Shown: positions 34,754 through 43,191 of the stretch, one piece after another
Layout: the number at the start of each line of letters is the position of its first letter
Numbering within the stretch: position 1 is the stretch's first letter
From: Spirochaetota bacterium
GTDB lineage: Bacteria; Spirochaetota; Spirochaetia; Treponematales; Treponemataceae
NCBI GenBank assembly: GCA_023443865.1
Contig: JAEZST010000011.1
Coordinates: forward strand, 310,001 to 374,000
Reading direction: 5' to 3'
DNA: 64,000 bases
Position numbers and translations under genes: made by a program
Notes under the pieces: model-generated
Told to the model about the DNA's origin: nothing
What the model saw: the letters and a program-made list of their open reading frames with translations, nothing else
Database searches by the model: none

Positions 34754-35674
34754 TTACTGGATCCAGGGGCTGACGATCAGCTCCACGGCCTTGTAGTTCG
34801 GATTCGATTCGCCCCCGGCGAGGAATTCCTTTTCAAGGATCGCCTTCGCCGCCGCGCGATTCGCGGGACCGACCACGAGATGCGAGGGAACGATTCCCAG
34901 GGGGGAACCGCCGTCGCGCTTGAACGCGAGCATCTTATCGTAGGCCGCCTCGAACGCGGTCGCGTCGAGCGTGGCCTTGGAACCGACGGCCTGCTGCCAG
35001 AAGCCGTACCCGGCGTTACCGCGCCAGCGGGTTCCGTAGAGGAACTGGTCCCGCATGAAAACGCTCTCGGCTTTTCCGTCGGTGATCTCCTCGAACTCTG
35101 GGCCTGCGCGGTCCTGCACGATGAAGGGCTTGAGGGTTCCGGTGAGCGAAAGGAGGAACCAGGGACTGCCGGTCGCGGCCGGATCGCCCTGCACGTTGGA
35201 GGTCGACACGGCGACGCCGGTTCCGTCCACGTTGGGATACACGGGATGGTCCACGTCGAAGAAGTTCTGGCCGTCGAAGCAGAGGGCCGAGAAGCCGCCG
35301 GGAAGGAGGCCGAAGGTGAGTTCGTTCAGGAACCGCACCACCTCGTCGGCCTGCGCACGGGAGAGCACCCGGTACTGACCCAGGTTGTCGTCCTCGATGT
35401 CGGTGCGCTTCACGCCGAGGGTCGCCTCGTAGAGCTTGTTGAGGATCTGGTAGGACATTTCTTTCATGTCCGCGATGACGCGATCGCCCACCCATTCGCG
35501 CATCTTCGGGAAGTCCCCGAGCCAGCCGTAGGTGTTGCTCGCGCCGCCGGAGGTGATGATGGTGGCGATGTCCTTGTACGCCGGTTTTTGCATGAGCTCC
35601 GCAAGGCGTGCGGCGTATTCGCCGCGTACCATGGTGCGGAGGCTGGCGAGGGTTGTGTCCTTGATGATTGCCAT
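34754..35674 (-). CDS. Major head subunit (Mu T)
   Basis: 306 residues, the capsid protein. LRTMVRGEYAARLAELMQKP, YGWLGDFPKMREWVGDRVIA and SYQILNKLYEATLGVKRTDI are typical of the Mu gpT family, as is the later FDVDHPVYPNVDGTGV. A very good AAGGAG ribosome site precedes ATG 35674, consistent with high expression. It follows the protease/scaffold gene directly, as in Mu. Confidence 0.94.
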   Translation of the reverse strand: MAIIKDTTLASLRTMVRGEYAARLAELMQKPAYKDIATIITSGGASNTYGWLGDFPKMREWVGDRVIADMKEMSYQILNKLYEATLGVKRTDIEDDNLGQYRVLSRAQADEVVRFLNELTFGLLPGGFSALCFDGQNFFDVDHPVYPNVDGTGVAVSTSNVQGDPAATGSPWFLLSLTGTLKPFIVQDRAGPEFEEITDGKAESVFMRDQFLYGTRWRGNAGYGFWQQAVGSKATLDATAFEAAYDKMLAFKRDGGSPLGIVPSHLVVGPANRAAAKAILEKEFLAGGESNPNYKAVELIVSPWIQ

Positions 35675-36640
35675 TTACTTGTTCTCCTTTTTCTTCAGCT
35701 CCGCCCACTGCTCGGGGGTGTATCCGGCGTTCTTTGCGAAAGCCGCTTCCTCGGCGTTGAACGCGGTCTGGGATTCGGTCGTGGTGACGGCGGCCGTTAC
35801 CGCCCGAGCCTGGATAATCTCGGGCGAGGCGGCTACGATCGCGTTGAACTTGTCCAGGCCGTCCTGAGTCGAGCACAGGGCGAGGTACTCGTTCTTGCTC
35901 GCCGGGGCGATCTTTCGATCGGCGATCGCCTTGTCAACCGCGGCGGCGCCCTTGGTCTTCAGGTCGTCGTCCTGAATCTTCTTCAGGCTGCCCTCGGCAT
36001 TGAGCGCGCGGGTCTCCATCGCCTGTAGGTCCGCCCTCGGCGCGTAGAGCGTAAGGTCCACGGGTTTCTGGGCGTTCTGGGCGGTTTTCAGCGACGCGAT
36101 CGCGGCGACCGCATCCTGTTCCGTTGCCGTATCGGCGAGACCGAGCGCGGCAAGAATTCCTTTCATGTGATTCTCCTCCCGTCCAGCGGACGGATTTTCT
36201 TGATTGAGCGCCTCAAGGCGCAAATTGGGGGCGTTGGTGAGCGCGGCGCGCTTAATGGAAATGATTTTTCCCTGGGGGTCGAAATCGAAGACAGGAGAGA
36301 TGAAGCGGTATTCGAGGGACTCGACTGCCGCGCGGCCCCGTTCGGTCCATTCCGCGTCAGCCCAAATCTCGCCCGCCTCGTTGACGGTGAGGTTGAAAAA
36401 CCATCCGTAGGCGGGAGCGTCTTCCCCCCTCGTGGCCTTAAGGTCGGTGGCGTGATTTTCATCGATGACGTGCCGGGGTAGGTCAGCGTTCGACTCGGCG
36501 ACTACCGCGGCGGGATCGGGATTGATCCAGGAGCGGCCGTCGCGGCCCTCCACCAATACCCCCGAGGGTAGAATCTGGATTCTCGCGGGGGCTTTCCCCT
36601 GTTCCATGTTCAGCGCAAAAAAAAGACTGCCGTGTTTCAT
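35675..36640 (-). CDS. Phage capsid protease and scaffold (Mu I)
   Basis: 321 residues from ATG 36640. The N-terminal protease part has ILPSGVLVEGRDGRSWINPD, HVIDENHATDL (His/Asp) and FISPVFDFDPQGKIISIKRA, as in Mu gpI. From about residue 158 a helical, alanine-rich scaffold region begins at MKGILAALGLADTATEQDAV, so an internal start there could give a separate scaffold protein like Mu Z. A terminator-like hairpin covers the start codon; an alternative ATG at 36607 lies beyond it, but family alignment favours the longer form. No clear ribosome site is seen before either start. Confidence 0.87.
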   Translation of the reverse strand: MKHGSLFFALNMEQGKAPARIQILPSGVLVEGRDGRSWINPDPAAVVAESNADLPRHVIDENHATDLKATRGEDAPAYGWFFNLTVNEAGEIWADAEWTERGRAAVESLEYRFISPVFDFDPQGKIISIKRAALTNAPNLRLEALNQENPSAGREENHMKGILAALGLADTATEQDAVAAIASLKTAQNAQKPVDLTLYAPRADLQAMETRALNAEGSLKKIQDDDLKTKGAAAVDKAIADRKIAPASKNEYLALCSTQDGLDKFNAIVAASPEIIQARAVTAAVTTTESQTAFNAEEAAFAKNAGYTPEQWAELKKKENK

Positions 36641-36654
36641 ATACACGACAGTCT
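36617..36654 (-). terminator. Terminator-like hairpin containing the capsid protease start codon
   Basis: On the leftward strand AGACTGTCGTGT pairs with ACACGGCAGTCT (12 pairs, one G-U) around a 7-nt loop that contains the ATG of the protease gene, followed by eight T. It lies 39 bp after the Mor stop, so it would end the early operon and also sequester the first late start codon. Confidence 0.8.
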
Positions 36655-36692
36655 ATCCGCGTTGCCCTTCCGGTATTGCTAACCGGCGTTAA

Positions 36693-37133
36693 TTAAAAAT
36701 CGAACTTGTTCTGTAATAGCTCATCTTTGGCCCGGTGGTACAGCCGGTACATCTGCATGTAGCTGATCTTGTACTCCCGGCATATTTCCCGCATGGATTC
36801 CGTGGTCCCGTTGTACCGCGCGTGGATCTCGCGGGCTATCTCGCCCGAGAAGGCGCGGGACTCCATCGGGATATACAATTGCATGCCGCCGAAGAGCCCT
36901 ATGAGGCGCTTGACGATCTTGTCCGCGTCGGGATCCCCGATCTCGTCCGAGATCACGCCCCACATTTCTTCCGCCATGTCGGAGCCCTTCCGGGTCCTCG
37001 GTACTGATATCAGTTGCCCGCCGTACCACTTGCAGAGCGACCGGATCGCGCGAACCGCGATCACCCGGTCATGTACCGATTCCGTGCAGGCGTCGATCAT
37101 CTGAGCGACGATTGATAGCTCTTCATCTCCCAT
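36693..37133 (-). CDS. Mor/C-family transcription activator
   Basis: 146 residues, in the position of Mu mor/C at the end of the early operon. The C-terminal half contains the helix-turn-helix typical of the family: YIPMESRAFSGEIAREIHAR, then GTTESMREICREYKISYMQM and YRLYHRAKDEL. Mor and C dimers activate middle and late promoters. Only one such gene is present, so it may do both jobs. It overlaps gemA by 11 bp and is followed by the strong terminator hairpin at 36617-36654. Confidence 0.85.
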   Translation of the reverse strand: MGDEELSIVAQMIDACTESVHDRVIAVRAIRSLCKWYGGQLISVPRTRKGSDMAEEMWGVISDEIGDPDADKIVKRLIGLFGGMQLYIPMESRAFSGEIAREIHARYNGTTESMREICREYKISYMQMYRLYHRAKDELLQNKFDF

Positions 37134-37605
37134 AATCCGGGTTCCTCCCTTTCACGGTATCGGGATCGTAACCGGCCTTCTCGGCCATGGACCTGATCGC
37201 CAGGATCAGCTTCGTCGCGTTCCGCTCGGTCACGAACCGGAGCGAGTCCACGTGCACCAGGCGCCGCACGAAGGCTTCCAGAGCCTGATCGGTCTTGATC
37301 CTCGCGGCGAGTTCCCAAAGGCCCTTGATATACTCAAGCTGCTCCTCGGAAGCGTACCCCCGGTCACGGTCGGTAACGGGCATCCGTTTCCGGCCCTTCC
37401 GGTCGGCCACGACGAACCCCGCTTTTTTGAGCGCGCCCAAGGATCGCTCAAGCTCACCGATGGTCATTTCCACGCAGCTCGTCTTCCCGGTCGCGCCCTC
37501 AAGAAGCGATCGGTATTCCTCCTCGCCCAGTCCCGTTTTCGAACGCCCGATATGGATGAGCTGGATTAAATGGGTCCGTTTGTCCTTCTTGCCTGCCACA
37601 CTCAT
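37123..37605 (-). CDS. GemA-family regulatory protein (Mu gp16, DUF1018)
   Basis: 160 residues from ATG 37605 (AGAGG upstream; an in-frame TTG two codons earlier is less likely). RTHLIQLIHIGRSKTGLGEE, YRSLLEGATGKTSC and the C-terminal FVRRLVHVDSLRFVTERNAT, IRSMAEKAGYD are the hallmark blocks of GemA. In Mu, GemA affects host gene expression and DNA supercoiling, and is cotranscribed with mor, as here. Confidence 0.88.
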   Translation of the reverse strand: MSVAGKKDKRTHLIQLIHIGRSKTGLGEEEYRSLLEGATGKTSCVEMTIGELERSLGALKKAGFVVADRKGRKRMPVTDRDRGYASEEQLEYIKGLWELAARIKTDQALEAFVRRLVHVDSLRFVTERNATKLILAIRSMAEKAGYDPDTVKGRNPDYGR

Positions 37606-37641
37606 TTCCAAACCTCTTTCAGCGCGTTCAGGGGTACCCCT

Positions 37642-37983
37642 TTAGGCGGCCCCGCTGTCATTCCCGCCCTTGGACTCGATTCGCCTTTTTTGGGCCTCCG
37701 TAAGGGGGTATTGGCTCATCATCCTTTCCATCGCGTTTGCCGCGAAGGTACCCGCGTAATCGAAGCACTTTTGCTCCACGTAATTGTCAACGGCTACCCA
37801 GTCCGGCATCTTCACCTCAAGCCTTCGCGTGTTCGGCTCTACCTCGTTATCCTTCCCCTTCCCGATAATCGCCCGCTGCTTCACCAGGATAGCGACCCGG
37901 CCCAGTCCGTTCAGTTCCGCCGTCGTCTGGAGCGCCGCGTATTCGTCGTCGCTCAACGTGATCGTGACTTTTCTCCCACCCAT
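37642..37983 (-). CDS. Small phage early protein with RHH-like N-terminus
   Basis: 113 residues, unknown function. The N-terminus KVTITLSDDEYAALQTTAEL has the beta-strand-helix pattern of ribbon-helix-helix or plasmid-type DNA-binding proteins, but the expected second helix is not clear. A central basic stretch (RRLEVKMPDWVAVDNYVEQK) follows. It lies between MuB and GemA in the early operon, where Mu has kil, gam and other semi-essential genes. No homology to Gam or Kil is visible. Confidence 0.6.
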   Translation of the reverse strand: MGGRKVTITLSDDEYAALQTTAELNGLGRVAILVKQRAIIGKGKDNEVEPNTRRLEVKMPDWVAVDNYVEQKCFDYAGTFAANAMERMMSQYPLTEAQKRRIESKGGNDSGAA

Positions 37984-37994
37984 GGCAAGTCACC

Positions 37995-38852
37995 TCACAG
38001 TCCGTTCACGACTTCGGCGTCTACCGCCGTGCACCCCATCTCCGCGGCGAGGTTGAGCGCCTTCCGGGTCCAGTTGTTCACGAGGAGGGGATACGCTACC
38101 GAGTAGACAACCTCGCGCCGGGTCTGCCGTTGGAGCTTGATGGCGAGGGCCTGGCATGCGTCGTCCGTGATCACCTTGGAACGCTCCTTCTGGATGCGGC
38201 GGAACTTCACGTCGAGATATTCGGCGATCTCCTGCCCCGTGGCGAGGGGTTCGAGCTCGAGCACTTCCATACGGCGAATTACCTCGCGTGCTTCCCAATT
38301 CTTCGATTCGTCGAGCTTCCCCTTCATCTCCACCTGGCCGATGAGGACGATGGCGAGGAGCTTCTTGAACCCGTCTTCCAATTCCCAAAAGCGCTTGAGG
38401 TACTTCAAGGTCTGGATGGTCAGGTCATGGGCTTCCTCGATCATAAGCACGTGGCTCCAACCGGCCCGGCTCGACGCGGTGAGGATCTTCTCGATCTGCC
38501 GCGCCTTCCCCTCCAGGGTGCGCTTTGGAGATTCGGTGGAGCAGTCCGCGATGATCGCGTCGCATATGAGACTCGCGGTAAGCCGCCCCTTGTCGATGAT
38601 GCGCGGGGAGACGATGCGGACCTTCTGGCCATCGGCCTGCATGCGATCGATCGCCAGGCGTCGGATCGTGGTCTTTCCCGATCCCGATTCCCCGATCAGG
38701 GCGACCATTCCGCCTACCTTGGCGGTCTGGTAAAGGTACTCGGCGGCGAAGGCTGAATTATCCGTAAGGTACACGTCGTCCGCGCAGGCGACGTCATCGA
38801 TAAAAGGGTCCCGGAGGATCCCGTATTTCTTTCTGGCTTCAAGGCTCAACAT
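37995..38852 (-). CDS. MuB-like AAA ATPase, target-site activator
   Basis: 285 residues. Walker A GESGSGKT at 54-61, Walker B HVLMIEEAHDL and a following sensor-type region (LLAIVLIGQVEMKGKLDESK) define the ATPase. The C-terminal RRIQKERSKVITDDACQALA resembles the MuB/TnsC C-terminal DNA-binding part. It should bind target DNA and activate MuA. It lacks the ~60-residue N-terminal helix-turn-helix of Mu B: only about 45 residues precede the ATPase core, closer to ExeA/TnsC-type proteins. GGAG precedes ATG 38852, 10 bp after MuA. Confidence 0.92.
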   Translation of the reverse strand: MLSLEARKKYGILRDPFIDDVACADDVYLTDNSAFAAEYLYQTAKVGGMVALIGESGSGKTTIRRLAIDRMQADGQKVRIVSPRIIDKGRLTASLICDAIIADCSTESPKRTLEGKARQIEKILTASSRAGWSHVLMIEEAHDLTIQTLKYLKRFWELEDGFKKLLAIVLIGQVEMKGKLDESKNWEAREVIRRMEVLELEPLATGQEIAEYLDVKFRRIQKERSKVITDDACQALAIKLQRQTRREVVYSVAYPLLVNNWTRKALNLAAEMGCTAVDAEVVNGL

Positions 38853-38862
38853 GGTGCACTCC

Positions 38863-40620
38863 TTACATGGAGAGCGCGGCGAATCCGTCGCCGGTCTCGT
38901 ATTCGTGGGCTATATCGTCGATGATCGAGGCGGGCACCCCGTCGGGGTAATCCTTTCGCATCACTTCGACGAAACCTTCGGGAACGTATCCCAGCCGCGA
39001 CCGGACGCGCTTGGCGGCCTCGATCGCGGAAACGAGTATGTCGTGGGCGGCGACCACGTCGGGCATCCCGATGGAAACCTGTTCACCGACCTTCCGCGCC
39101 GGCGCGATGTCCACGCGCGGCTTGATAAAACTGTGGGCCGCAAGGCCCTTGCCGTCGTTCGCCCAGGCGAAGGGCACGGAGGCTTTCGAGGTCTCCCCCT
39201 CGGCGTTGACCGTTTCGGCTCCTTCCGCGGCGAGGGCCGCGAGTTCCGCCACGTTCTTTTCCACCTTCGTATCCCGGACGCTCTTGTACTCCTTGCCGAT
39301 GACCGGCGCCGAAAGGTCGAAGCCCGCTTCGTCAACCTCGATCGGCTCGATCTCGTACGACACCATTTCGCCGTCCAACCGGTAGGAAATGAGGACGCCG
39401 CAGGCGGTACCGACCAGTACGGGCTGAACGTTCACGTCCTGACCCACGATCAGGCCGGGGCAGTCGCGAAGGCTGTACCGCAGGCTCTTCTTGACGAGGG
39501 GGTGCGAGTAGCCTATCCCCAGGTCGCCGCCGACCTTCCGGGTTTCAACCCCGGTGGTCAGGAGCAAGCGGCAGGTTTCCGAATCCGGCAGCTCCCGGAG
39601 CTTTTCGGCCTCAATCGATTGCCAGAGGGAGAGCCGCGTACCGACCTTCCGGTGCATCCGGTTTAGGCGCGTATCGAGCCCTGGAATCAGGTTCGCGTTG
39701 TAGGCCGCGCAAAACCGTTCCGCCGCCTCGTTCAGCTCCTCAATACTGCCCACTTCCTCCAGGCGCAATCGGCATTCAAAATGGGTTTCCACGATGTCGT
39801 TAGTCTTTTCGACCTGGCCTTTCGCCCGCGGGTTCCCCGGCAGGTGCGGGTTCGTCTCGATCTTGAGCGATCGCAGCGCGTTCGTGATCGCCCGGCTCTT
39901 GTTCGCGCTACCCGGATCCCAGACGAGGAGTTCCGGGAGCCCGTGGAAGGCATAGAGCGGATCGGCCTTTTGACTCCAGGCATAGAGCAGGAAGTCATAG
40001 AGCACGGCCGCGCTTTCGCCCGCCGTCGCGTAGTAGCGAACGCAGATCGAGCTTGAATAATGGTCGGTCAGCACGTAGCGCCAGCACTTGAGGTTCTCGC
40101 GCCCCTCAAGGAAGGGTTTGTTCTTATACACCTCATCGTCCCGCAAAAGGTGCTGCTTACCCCCCGGCGTGAAGTAAAGGAGCGATACCGACGGGTCGCA
40201 CTGGTGCACCTGGTTCGGGTACTCGGTCCGCATTCTCTGGAAGGGCGACGGGGCGCGAACGCTGTCAGCGTCAAGGAGCGCTTCCCTGAGCGCCCGGCGT
40301 ATGGCCGAATCGCTGACCGGAATATCGTAGCCGTTTTCCTGCAGGATCGAGCGGGCGACGTTTACCGGCATGGTCTTCTTGCCGTTCTTGCGGATCCCGG
40401 TCTGGATCATCGACGCGAGCATTTTGACCGTGTCGTCGTCCACCGTCCGGTTCCCGGAATCGGTCCTGATCTTCCGGCCCGAATCCCAGCCAGCTCCTTC
40501 CAGTTCGCGGTAGGCCCGCTGGAGGGTAAAGCCGTGCAGTCGGGCGAACTCCTTGATATGCCGGGACCGCTCGCCTGCCGTTTCCGCGCGCATGATTCGT
40601 TCAATCCATTCGGCATACAT
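38863..40620 (-). CDS. MuA-like DDE transposase
   Basis: 585 residues (Mu A is 663). N-terminal helix-turn-helix regions (HIKEFARLHGFTLQRAYREL and VARSILQENGYDIPVSDSAI) bind the phage ends. The RNase H-like core has Asp142 (HQCDPSV), Asp235 (LLVWDPGSANK) and Glu271 (AKGQVEKTND), the DDE triad. The mu-type beta-barrel follows at about 420-480. The shorter N-terminus suggests loss of the enhancer-binding domain. It performs replicative and integrative transposition with the adjacent MuB, and is cotranscribed with the early genes. Confidence 0.95.
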   Translation of the reverse strand: MYAEWIERIMRAETAGERSRHIKEFARLHGFTLQRAYRELEGAGWDSGRKIRTDSGNRTVDDDTVKMLASMIQTGIRKNGKKTMPVNVARSILQENGYDIPVSDSAIRRALREALLDADSVRAPSPFQRMRTEYPNQVHQCDPSVSLLYFTPGGKQHLLRDDEVYKNKPFLEGRENLKCWRYVLTDHYSSSICVRYYATAGESAAVLYDFLLYAWSQKADPLYAFHGLPELLVWDPGSANKSRAITNALRSLKIETNPHLPGNPRAKGQVEKTNDIVETHFECRLRLEEVGSIEELNEAAERFCAAYNANLIPGLDTRLNRMHRKVGTRLSLWQSIEAEKLRELPDSETCRLLLTTGVETRKVGGDLGIGYSHPLVKKSLRYSLRDCPGLIVGQDVNVQPVLVGTACGVLISYRLDGEMVSYEIEPIEVDEAGFDLSAPVIGKEYKSVRDTKVEKNVAELAALAAEGAETVNAEGETSKASVPFAWANDGKGLAAHSFIKPRVDIAPARKVGEQVSIGMPDVVAAHDILVSAIEAAKRVRSRLGYVPEGFVEVMRKDYPDGVPASIIDDIAHEYETGDGFAALSM

Positions 40621-40626
40621 CGGCGT

Positions 40627-41484
40627 TCAGTCCTTTCCCGGTTTCATTGGCCTGATATTCTGGATCGTGTCGTCGATCGTGTCGTACAGGTCCTTGAGGC
40701 TTTCGATAAGCATGCCGACCAGTTCTTCGGCCATCCAAGCGTCGAGCTGGTCAACCTTGATTCCGTCGATCTCCTGTGCCTTGTTGAGCGTGGCGATCGC
40801 CCGTTCCAGGTGAAAGTCAACCGAGCCGATTTCATCGAGGAATTCTTTCTTGAGCGGGATCAGGGCGCCCTCGGCAAGGTCGCGGGCGGTGGGCGGTTCG
40901 CGGTAGCGGAGCTGCATTTCCATCTCGTTGATCTTCGTCTCTTTCTGCTCGATCGCCGCGTCCTGCGCCTTCCGGTCCGAGGCCCGTCGGTCGCGTTCCT
41001 TGCGGAGAGAGTCGCGGAGTTCCTTGACACTCATTTGTTCGATTTCATCGAGTGTCAGACCTGCGACCTCATTTCCATCGTCAAGACCTTTGATCTCATC
41101 ATCATCGAGCACTGACAAGGCGATGAGTTTTGTATTACCCAAATACGAAATCGATTTCGTATTTGAGAACTTTCGAGCGGCGGTCATTGCGTATTGCGCT
41201 GAACGCGGTGACATTTGAATACTGTCAAGGATTTGCAAGAAACCGCCATGCTCTTCGTTTGCCTTCATTCTAACCAAGCGCTTACCTATCTCGATAAGCG
41301 AGGTTGCCATCTGATCTTGGTAAAACCTGACTTCGTTTTCAAGCCTCACCCGCTCATAAGGGTGTCCATCACCGAAGGCCTCTTCGGCCTCCATGATAGA
41401 TAGCTGATGCTGCTCATGTTCCGCGGCTACCATGTCCATTGTTGTAGCGTCTTGATTTGCTTCTTTCATCGGTTTTCTGGCCAT
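40627..41484 (-). CDS. DUF3102-like phage protein with coiled coil
   Basis: 285 residues. The section MATSLIEIGKRLVRMKANEE followed by HGGFLQILDSIQMSPRSAQY matches the DUF3102 pattern (eiG..L...K....HG.w......s.rtAq). A charged helix (SLRKERDRRASDRKAQDAAI, then EQKETKINEMEMQLR) is a likely coiled coil. Proteins of this kind occur before transposase genes and on plasmids; their role is unknown, though a replication or partition accessory function has been suggested. It lies 6 bp upstream of MuA. Confidence 0.65.
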   Translation of the reverse strand: MARKPMKEANQDATTMDMVAAEHEQHQLSIMEAEEAFGDGHPYERVRLENEVRFYQDQMATSLIEIGKRLVRMKANEEHGGFLQILDSIQMSPRSAQYAMTAARKFSNTKSISYLGNTKLIALSVLDDDEIKGLDDGNEVAGLTLDEIEQMSVKELRDSLRKERDRRASDRKAQDAAIEQKETKINEMEMQLRYREPPTARDLAEGALIPLKKEFLDEIGSVDFHLERAIATLNKAQEIDGIKVDQLDAWMAEELVGMLIESLKDLYDTIDDTIQNIRPMKPGKD

Positions 41485-41492
41485 CTTATTAC

Positions 41493-41789
41493 CTATTGCA
41501 TTGCTGTTGCGTATTTGGCTTCCTCTTCAGAAAGCAATAATTTTGCAGTCTGATAGGACCTCATGAGCTTGCCAGCGATACCGGCAAACGTGGGCGATAA
41601 TCTCCAACGTGCGTTATTGTTTCGATTCACCCACTGGAACTTCTCGAATACAGCCATGTCTCGGCAGATGTTCGCCTCGCTTGTTCCGACCAGTCTGGCG
41701 AGTTCCTTGTTCGTCAGCCCTGCCACATGGTCCTTGTAAAGGAAATTCACTATCATGAAAATCCGTTCCTGACTGTTACATTTGTCCAT
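41493..41789 (-). CDS. Winged-helix DNA-binding protein of the early operon
   Basis: 98 residues. LTNKELARLVGTSEANICRD followed by MAVFEKFQWVNRNNNARWRL is an IclR/MarR-like winged helix with recognition helix and wing. The remainder is one helix. It presumably binds DNA within the phage early region. Its start lies inside the preceding 40-residue gene (overlap 14 bp), with AAGGTGG as ribosome site. Confidence 0.7.
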   Translation of the reverse strand: MDKCNSQERIFMIVNFLYKDHVAGLTNKELARLVGTSEANICRDMAVFEKFQWVNRNNNARWRLSPTFAGIAGKLMRSYQTAKLLLSEEEAKYATAMQ

Positions 41790-41898
41790 TAAGCGCCACC
41801 TTCTTCAAATTGATTCCCAGCCTGATGAGCGGGCTTATTCGGGCACTGACCCCGAAGTTCAAGATGCCGACCGCCCGGCGATACAACCATCCGTACAT
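41776..41898 (-). CDS. 40-residue basic micro-protein
   Basis: A very short gene with GGGAGGG ideally placed before ATG 41898, ending at TAA 41776-41778, inside the start of the next gene. The product begins MYGWLYRRAVGILNFGVSAR and is basic with an amphipathic, partly hydrophobic helix. It lies 21 bp after the DUF3164 gene and forms part of the same transcript. Function unknown. The strong ribosome site and the 14-bp overlap with the next gene are the evidence that it is real. Confidence 0.6.
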   Translation of the reverse strand: MYGWLYRRAVGILNFGVSARISPLIRLGINLKKVALNGQM

Positions 41899-41919
41899 AA
41901 TCCCTCCCGTACGGGGCCG

Positions 41920-42516
41920 TCACAGGGCCGCCACGTCGAGGGGGATTTGCTGATACTTCCCGTCGGCGTCTCGCGAATAAATCCGGAGGTACTGCTTGCT
42001 CCCGGAAACCTGAATGCTTTCGGTGATCGCGTCCATGGCGCGTTTCCAGTCCGCGTCCTGAATGTCCAGGCGGCGGAGCCCGAGAACCCGGGCCGTATTG
42101 ATCTTGCCGGTCTTGTCCACCTGAAACGCGTCGTTCACGAGGAGGCGTATTTCCGGGCGCGATCCCTGGCTCCATTTGTCCAGGCAGTCGCCGATGATCT
42201 CGCGGGCGATCTGGAGCCGCTCGTCAAAGGAGATCGTTTCGTCCATCGCGATGATGATCTTGTAGCGGCCGTCGTAGGTCATGAGGGTAACGTTGCCCTT
42301 CTTGCCGCCGAACTGCTTGCCGTACTTCTCGGCGCTCAAGTTGATGAACGTGTAGATATCGTCGCGGATATCCTGCTTGAAGCCCTGCAGGATCGATTTC
42401 ATCTCCATGGCGCGCGATGCGATCTTGAAGACTGTCTGGTCCCGGAGCTTGTCAATCTCGCTCACCATCTCGACGGGGACTTGCCGCCCCTGCGAGTCTT
42501 CCATGTACGATTTCAT
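41920..42516 (-). CDS. DUF3164 family phage protein
   Basis: 198 residues. YMEDSQGRQVPVEMVSEIDK, GGKKGNVTLMTYDGRYKIII and LVNDAFQVDKTGKINTARVL, GLRRLDIQDADWKRAMDAI are typical of DUF3164, an early protein of Mu-like phages whose function is not known. It overlaps the upstream gene by 4 bp and has an AAGGAG ribosome site. Its place between the Ner-like regulator and MuA matches other transposable phages. Confidence 0.85.
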   Translation of the reverse strand: MKSYMEDSQGRQVPVEMVSEIDKLRDQTVFKIASRAMEMKSILQGFKQDIRDDIYTFINLSAEKYGKQFGGKKGNVTLMTYDGRYKIIIAMDETISFDERLQIAREIIGDCLDKWSQGSRPEIRLLVNDAFQVDKTGKINTARVLGLRRLDIQDADWKRAMDAITESIQVSGSKQYLRIYSRDADGKYQQIPLDVAAL

Positions 42517-42983
42517 GCCGTTATCTCCTTCACCGCCTTGCGGTATTCGTCGCTGGCCGCGTCAAGTTCATATCGCTGAACGCGTTTGATTCTGGCCCCC
42601 TCCCGGCGATCCACGTAGAACCGGCCATCGACCGACCAGAGCACCGCGAAGCGGGTCCCCTGCCGGTACCGGTTCACGATCGTGACGCTTTCCTCTTCGT
42701 CTATTACCCGGTTGTCGCTGGGCCCTGCGTAGATGAGGAGGCGACACGCGCCGGGAGCAGTGAGCTCGCGGGTATGCCGGGCCTCATCCATGCGGGCCTG
42801 GGCCACGAGGGAAGACCAGCACTGGAAGCCGAAGAAGAGGGCTACCTCGTTACGGACGGCGCCGAACTTCTCGGTTTGTCCCTGGGCGAAGTAGAGATCC
42901 AACGAGGTGACGCCCAGGATGGTGGCCAGTTCGTGAATGGCGAGGTTGCGCTTGACGCAGAAATGCTTAATGGGATTCCGCAT
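42513..42983 (-). CDS. Hypothetical early protein with N-terminal HTH
   Basis: 156 residues. The first ~60 residues (CVKRNLAIHELATILGVTSL and FGAVRNEVALFFGF) look like a Cro/XRE-type helix-turn-helix. The C-terminal ~80 residues are a small beta-rich domain (RLLIYAGPSDNRV, SVTIVNRYRQGTRFAVLWSV) of unknown type. It overlaps both neighbours and belongs to the early operon. A second regulator acting with the Ner-like protein is possible but unproven. Confidence 0.6.
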   Translation of the reverse strand: MRNPIKHFCVKRNLAIHELATILGVTSLDLYFAQGQTEKFGAVRNEVALFFGFQCWSSLVAQARMDEARHTRELTAPGACRLLIYAGPSDNRVIDEEESVTIVNRYRQGTRFAVLWSVDGRFYVDRREGARIKRVQRYELDAASDEYRKAVKEITA

Positions 42984-43191
42984 GGTTACCCTCCACCAAG
43001 AAGAAAGCTTCCATGTCCGCGGGCTTCATCCCGACATACCTATTCGCCGAGAGGATCCCGAAACAGGCTACAACCTGTAGCCCTGCAAGAGAGAGATTCC
43101 TAGTCGCCTGTAATGCTTGTTCCGGGGATATCATTACCGCCCCCTGATCATTCAAGAATTCTGGCCGTCGTCCGTTCTTGAAGAGGTTCAT
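42967..43191 (-). CDS. Hypothetical small early protein
   Basis: 74 residues, no recognised domain. It starts within the stop of the Ner-like gene (ATGA) and overlaps the following gene by 17 bp. The sequence ISPEQALQATRNLSLAGLQV and ADMEAFFLVEGN suggests two or three helices. Coupling on both sides supports it as a real gene of the early operon. Confidence 0.55.
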   Translation of the reverse strand: MNLFKNGRRPEFLNDQGAVMISPEQALQATRNLSLAGLQVVACFGILSANRYVGMKPADMEAFFLVEGNHAESH

